A stretch of DNA of 64,000 nucleotides, from positions 85,847,594-85,911,593 of the forward strand of contig NC_031770.1 of assembly GCF_001522545.3 (NCBI RefSeq), written 5' to 3'. This document shows, piece by piece, positions 60,514 through 64,000 of this stretch. This stretch comes from Parus major. Taxonomy: Eukaryota > Chordata > Aves > Passeriformes > Paridae. Numbering within the stretch: position 1 is the first letter of the stretch; the number at the start of each line of letters is the position of its first letter. The notes beneath the pieces are model-generated. The model did no database searches. It was not told where the DNA came from and saw only the letters and a program-made list of their open reading frames with translations. Made by a program: the position numbers and the translations under genes.

Positions 60514-62000
60514 TATATTAAAAAAAACACCACACATTTTTATTCAAATGTTTCTATCAGCATCTGGAATGACATTTCCAGTTCATTAGCCACAATGTAT
60601 TCAGAAACACTCTGAATCCAATTAGAAATCTATGTTCTGTCAAAACCAACTGTAAAAATATGGGGTTTTTTAGAGGACCTTGTCTGGATCTCAAATCCTC
60701 TGGTCCCCTCAAAGTCATGACAATATCTCTGCTGGTAACCTACGTGGTGAGAATTTATCTGAGCAAGAAATCCATGTAATAAGGTAAAATCAGCATAGGT
60801 TTTGAAGACATTAGAGACTTTAAGAGGTGTAGGTGGTGTTACCATAGCAAAACCCACATTCTACAATGTAGTTCTCCCTGGAGTACCTTCATACCTTTTA
60901 AAGAAGTTGCTGATTCTTTTTACTGATTTCCTAGCTGTGCCTCATTATGTGAGCCTGTAAGAAAATAGATTTCATGGTTGAGAGTTCTCAAGTTTCTCCT
61001 TCTAAACCACATCTGAAGACAGAATCTGAGGATGTTTTTACACTTTGTTTATAATGACAATTCATCTGGTTCCTCTAAATGTAAGGCTGATGTCTCAAAA
61101 ACTGGATTATGACTTCAGGCTCAGAAAAAGCAGCAGTAGCAGATGGACTCCCAAAAAACAAAGATCCTGTTTTCATGCAAATGCTCCTAGTAGTAGAGAA
61201 CAATGGAAGATAAATATTGAAAAATATATAATATGGGAACAGAATGTCTTGTAAACAGTATGCTTTCAGAGTCAGCTGCTCTTTAAGCAAACCAGAATAG
61301 AGTAGCTCTAGAGAGACATTACATGATTCAGTGTAATTACTGGCTTGTTCAAGTAAGGGCGTTTTATCTGATTCTAATCTGAATCCTTCAAATCAGCTAT
61401 ATGGAACAATGATCTACTTTGTATTTTGGAAAATGTACATACACTAAGAGAGACAATACATCTTCACATTTTTATACAATATTAGATGTCATGACAGAAA
61501 AATGAAATACAGAAGGGATTTTCAGCAAAAATAATGCTTTCAGAGTGATGAGGAGACTTTAGAGACACTGTAAAACAATCTTTTTCTTTTTTTTCTTTAT
61601 TTTAAAACCACAAAAATTTACCTTATTTGCAGTTACTTTTATTAATTTATTTGGAAAATTTACCAGGATTATTTTTGTTTCCTCATAATGTTCCCAGGAA
61701 GCAAAAAACTTTTTAATAATTAGACATCATTGTGTACCTAGTCTTTATGTAAAGTGGATTTTGCCTAGAAAATGTCCTAACCACTAAGTTATTTGATACG
61801 ATGATATCACAGGCATCAATCACATCAACTTCACTCAATTCTTTTTAAGTGGAACATGACAAAGTAAGAGAAAATCAAATAAATTAGAGCAGAAAAAGGA
61901 AATAGAAATTCTAGAAAATGTATAGCTCATACAGTTGGAGAGGGAAGTCCAGCATAATTTTCCTTGTGTTATGAGTGCTGATTTTATACATTACAAATTG

Positions 62001-62167
62001 TTGCCCAGAGAAGCTGCCCATCCCTGGAAGTGTTCAAAGCCAGGCTGGATGTGGTGTTCAGCAACCTGTTCTAGTGGTAGATGTCCCTGTCCATGGCTAA
62101 CTAAGTGATCTTGAAGGTTCCTTCCAACACAAAGTATTTTATTTCATCTTATTTTATGAATCTATGA
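62001..62167 (+). mobile_element. CR1 LINE 3' end, sense
   Basis: TTGCCCAGAGAAGCTGCCCA, then CCCTGGAAGTGTTCAAAGCCAGGCTGGATGTGG, CAACCTGTTCTAGTGGTAGATGTCCCTG, then TGATCTTGAAGGTTCCTTCCAACAC and a decayed ATTTTATGAATCTATGA tail. A well-ordered terminal 170 bp of CR1, 5'-truncated. Confidence 0.92.
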
Positions 62168-62569
62168 AAGTGACTTGGATACAAGACCAGGATATATATT
62201 ATTATGTTAAGTCATATCGTCTATTGCTTCCCTTTCCACTCCAAATTAATTTGAACTATTTTCTTCACCTGGAAGAAATCTAACACTTAGAAAAAGAAGA
62301 ATGAAGTATCTCAGTACAGGATGGTCTCTAGCTAGAGAATTATATGACATTTGTACATATCAAGTTGTCTCCATTCAGACGGAACTTTGGTAGAGTAGAC
62401 TGGATCAGGTAAAATGATTTCTTGTTTCATAGCTGTGTATGTATCGTTGCATTTATGTGTAATTAGTTTTTTAAAGATGCATGATTGATGCCAGCACAAG
62501 AAGCATTAAGCCAATGCTGTAACTGTGTAACTGTGACCCTGTCACTGAAACTCAGTGGGATGAACAACA

Positions 62570-62840
62570 TGATATGGAACATCCAGAACTCCTCTGAGCA
62601 ATGTGTTTGTGTCTCACCACCCTTATTGTAAAACATTTCTCCCTTATATCCAACCCCTTTCAGTTACATGCTACTTTCCCTTTTCCTGTCACTACAGGGC
62701 TTGGTAGAAATTCTCTCTCTGTCCATCTTCTTTTTAAACTCCCTTTATATATTGAAAGGCTGCAATGAAATATTCTCAAACCCTTCTCCTCTCTAGACTG
62801 AAAAACCTCAGCTTTGAGTTTTCTTAGGAGAGCTTTTCCA
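62570..62840 (-). mobile_element. CR1 LINE 3'-region fragment, antisense
   Basis: The plus strand reads GGAACATCCAGAACTCCTCTGAGC, GTCTCACCACCCTTATTGTAAAACATTTCTCCCTTATATCCAACC, CTTTTCCTGTCACTACAGG, CTTTATATATTGAAAGGCTGCAATGAAATATTCTC and CTCCTCTCTAGACTGAAAAACCTCAGC: the reversed CR1 3' coding and untranslated region. The extreme 3' tail is missing. It continues directly into a non-adjacent CR1 region from about 62840. Confidence 0.88.
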
Positions 62841-63310
62841 GCTCTGACCATTTTCATGGTCAGGGCATAATCACTGCAGGCCAGACTGCCACCAATCTTA
62901 ACCTCTGTAATTAGCTCTTGTAAACTCTCAAGCACAGGGCTAACAACATTTATTTTCTGGTCAGTCTGTATCAGATGAATTAAGAAATTATCCTCCAGGG
63001 TCTTACACTCCAGGGGTCTTCTGGACTGCTTACAGCTTGCTGTGCTATTTACCAGATATCAGGAGATTGCAGTTCCCCAGCAGGATCAGAGCATACAAGT
63101 GTGATTCCTCCCACCAAGTTTCTGTGACAGAGAACTGAACCATCATAACTTTCCAGCTGCACCATGACTGCCAGCTACTCCTGTTTGCATTGGTGTAGAG
63201 ACACATCAGCTGCATTGCTGACTGCCTCACGCTTTTGTCACAGCCCTTTGAAGGGTTGGAAGATATTCCTCATTACTTTCAAAGGCCACATCCAGCCCCT
63301 TGCTTGTCAG
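62841..63310 (-). mobile_element. CR1 LINE upstream ORF2 fragment, antisense, joined to the previous piece
   Basis: CTCTGACCATTTTCATGGTCAGGGCATAATCACTGCAGGCCAGACTGCC, then AAATTATCCTCCAGGGTCTTACACTCCAGG, CTTGCTGTGCTATTTACCAGATATCAGGAGATTGCAGTTCCCCAGCAGGATCAGAGC. This matches the reversed ORF2 region between the endonuclease and reverse-transcriptase domains. The minus frame at 62660-62935 spans the joint. About 2 kb of normal CR1 is missing between this piece and the one to its left. Part of 63120-63310 follows the pattern more weakly. Confidence 0.8.
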
Positions 63311-64000
63311 TGCACAAGTGTTACAGCTTTGGACCCCATCCCTCATGTTTGTTAGCTTAAAGTGTAGAACACTAAGTAAACCAATCTGCCAGCTAAGATT
63401 CTCCTTTCTCTTCCAGATAAGTGGATCCTGGTAAGATTATGGATTCAGAAAGGCCTGTTTAATTTGGTTGTTTGTTTCCTCCCAAAGAGGGTCAAGGCAA
63501 AATGTTTAAGTAGACCATTGTATCTTTCTGCTTCAGTTTCATTAAATGATTTGAGTAGGATCAGATTCCCTACTTTTGACTGTCTCTCCATGCCTGTGTT
63601 CTCTCTAAGATTTTAGAGAAAAATGTTATTAAATTAATTTAAAGCCCTAAAAAAACTATGTTTTCAGTTAAAAGTTTTATAGTACTTCCAGAACAAGTAC
63701 ATCAAATGAGTAAAATAATAGGAAATTCTCTTTTGTGGTGTAGGAGGGAAGAATTCTAAGAAAGATCTTTAACTCATATCCTTTATTTTAGGATTTCTGC
63801 AGAGCCTTAGTGAATATAAAAAGTACAGAAAAAGAGTAAATTTAAAATACAGATATCTGTCGATTGCACTGTACAATGAAAGGTTATTTTGTTGTAATGA
63901 TTTGCTATCTATATCATAGGACTTCTTTTATTTTGATGAGCTGTGCCTAGAAAGAGGATTATGCTATCACTGGGGGATTGTTTTTTTATGATACCAGTTC
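63311..64000. other. Non-coding DNA to the window end
   Basis: No gene or repeat recognised. Confidence 0.5.

Larger units (their letters stand above)
56561..62000. other. Long AT-rich unique stretch
   Basis: About 5.4 kb with no recognised gene or transposon. It includes very AT-rich DNA at 58110-58350, a 28-bp-period duplication (59225-59270) and a TTTTTC repeat (60481-60513). Frames at 59364-59594, 60035-60292 and 60630-60857 have no known motif. Confidence 0.5.

Noticed and set aside
1..64000. tRNA, rRNA, other structured RNA genes, CRISPR arrays and mitochondrial insertions
   Set aside because: Scanned by eye on both strands; no cloverleaf with conserved A/B boxes, no regularly spaced repeats with unique spacers, and no recognisable mitochondrial gene text were seen. 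A covariance-model scan was not possible.

Overview
The window looks like nuclear DNA from a bird, probably a songbird. The evidence is repeat content: about seventeen fragments of CR1 LINE retrotransposons (the dominant avian LINE), recognised by their 3' ends and by reverse-transcriptase remnants, and several long terminal repeats (LTRs) of avian endogenous retrovirus type. The background is AT-rich, CpG-poor and full of A/T runs and short microsatellites. No bacterial, plasmid or organelle feature is visible. Species and chromosome cannot be told from the sequence alone.

No conventional protein-coding exon could be recognised. The window reads as a gene desert or the inside of a very large intron. 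Nearly all open frames above 60 codons are chance frames, frames across or antisense to repeats, or translations of microsatellites. The only frames with recognisable protein content are decayed CR1 ORF2 (reverse transcriptase) pieces, notably 25750-26016 (minus), 42017-42280 (plus) and 37427 onward (plus).

Layout. 1-8 kb: AT-rich DNA with a T/G-rich tract, a candidate tiny two-exon transcription unit (TATA at 4035, signal-peptide-like frame from 4081) and a probable LTR (5578-6457). 8.4-9.6 kb: a CCCT microsatellite and a GC-rich antisense LTR with internal tandem repeats. 9.6-20 kb: mostly unique AT-rich DNA with a palindrome, a TA microsatellite and small CR1 scraps. 20-26.3 kb: a CR1-rich block (seven fragments, one about 1 kb). 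26.3-30.5 kb: unique DNA. 30.5-38 kb: an antisense solo LTR, an LTR-like GC-rich block, three CR1 pieces and an unassigned GC-rich patch. 41.2-45.3 kb: a solo LTR with a matching 6-bp target-site duplication, then a sense CR1, a TATA/splice-donor pair and an internal CR1 fragment. 45-62 kb: mostly unique DNA, broken by a 22-A run, TA/TG-rich DNA and a 327-bp hexanucleotide array containing an unresolved base (N at 55973). 62-63.3 kb: one sense and one rearranged antisense CR1.

The CR1 and LTR copies are independent insertions, not a working system. No novel molecular system can be supported. The best leads are the mini transcription unit near 4 kb, the TATA plus splice-donor pair at 43.7 kb, the two inverted solo LTRs of one family, the rearranged CR1 copies, and the hexamer array with a 48-bp higher-order period. 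Family assignments were made by eye from known avian repeat consensus patterns; no search was run, and edges of old repeats are approximate.
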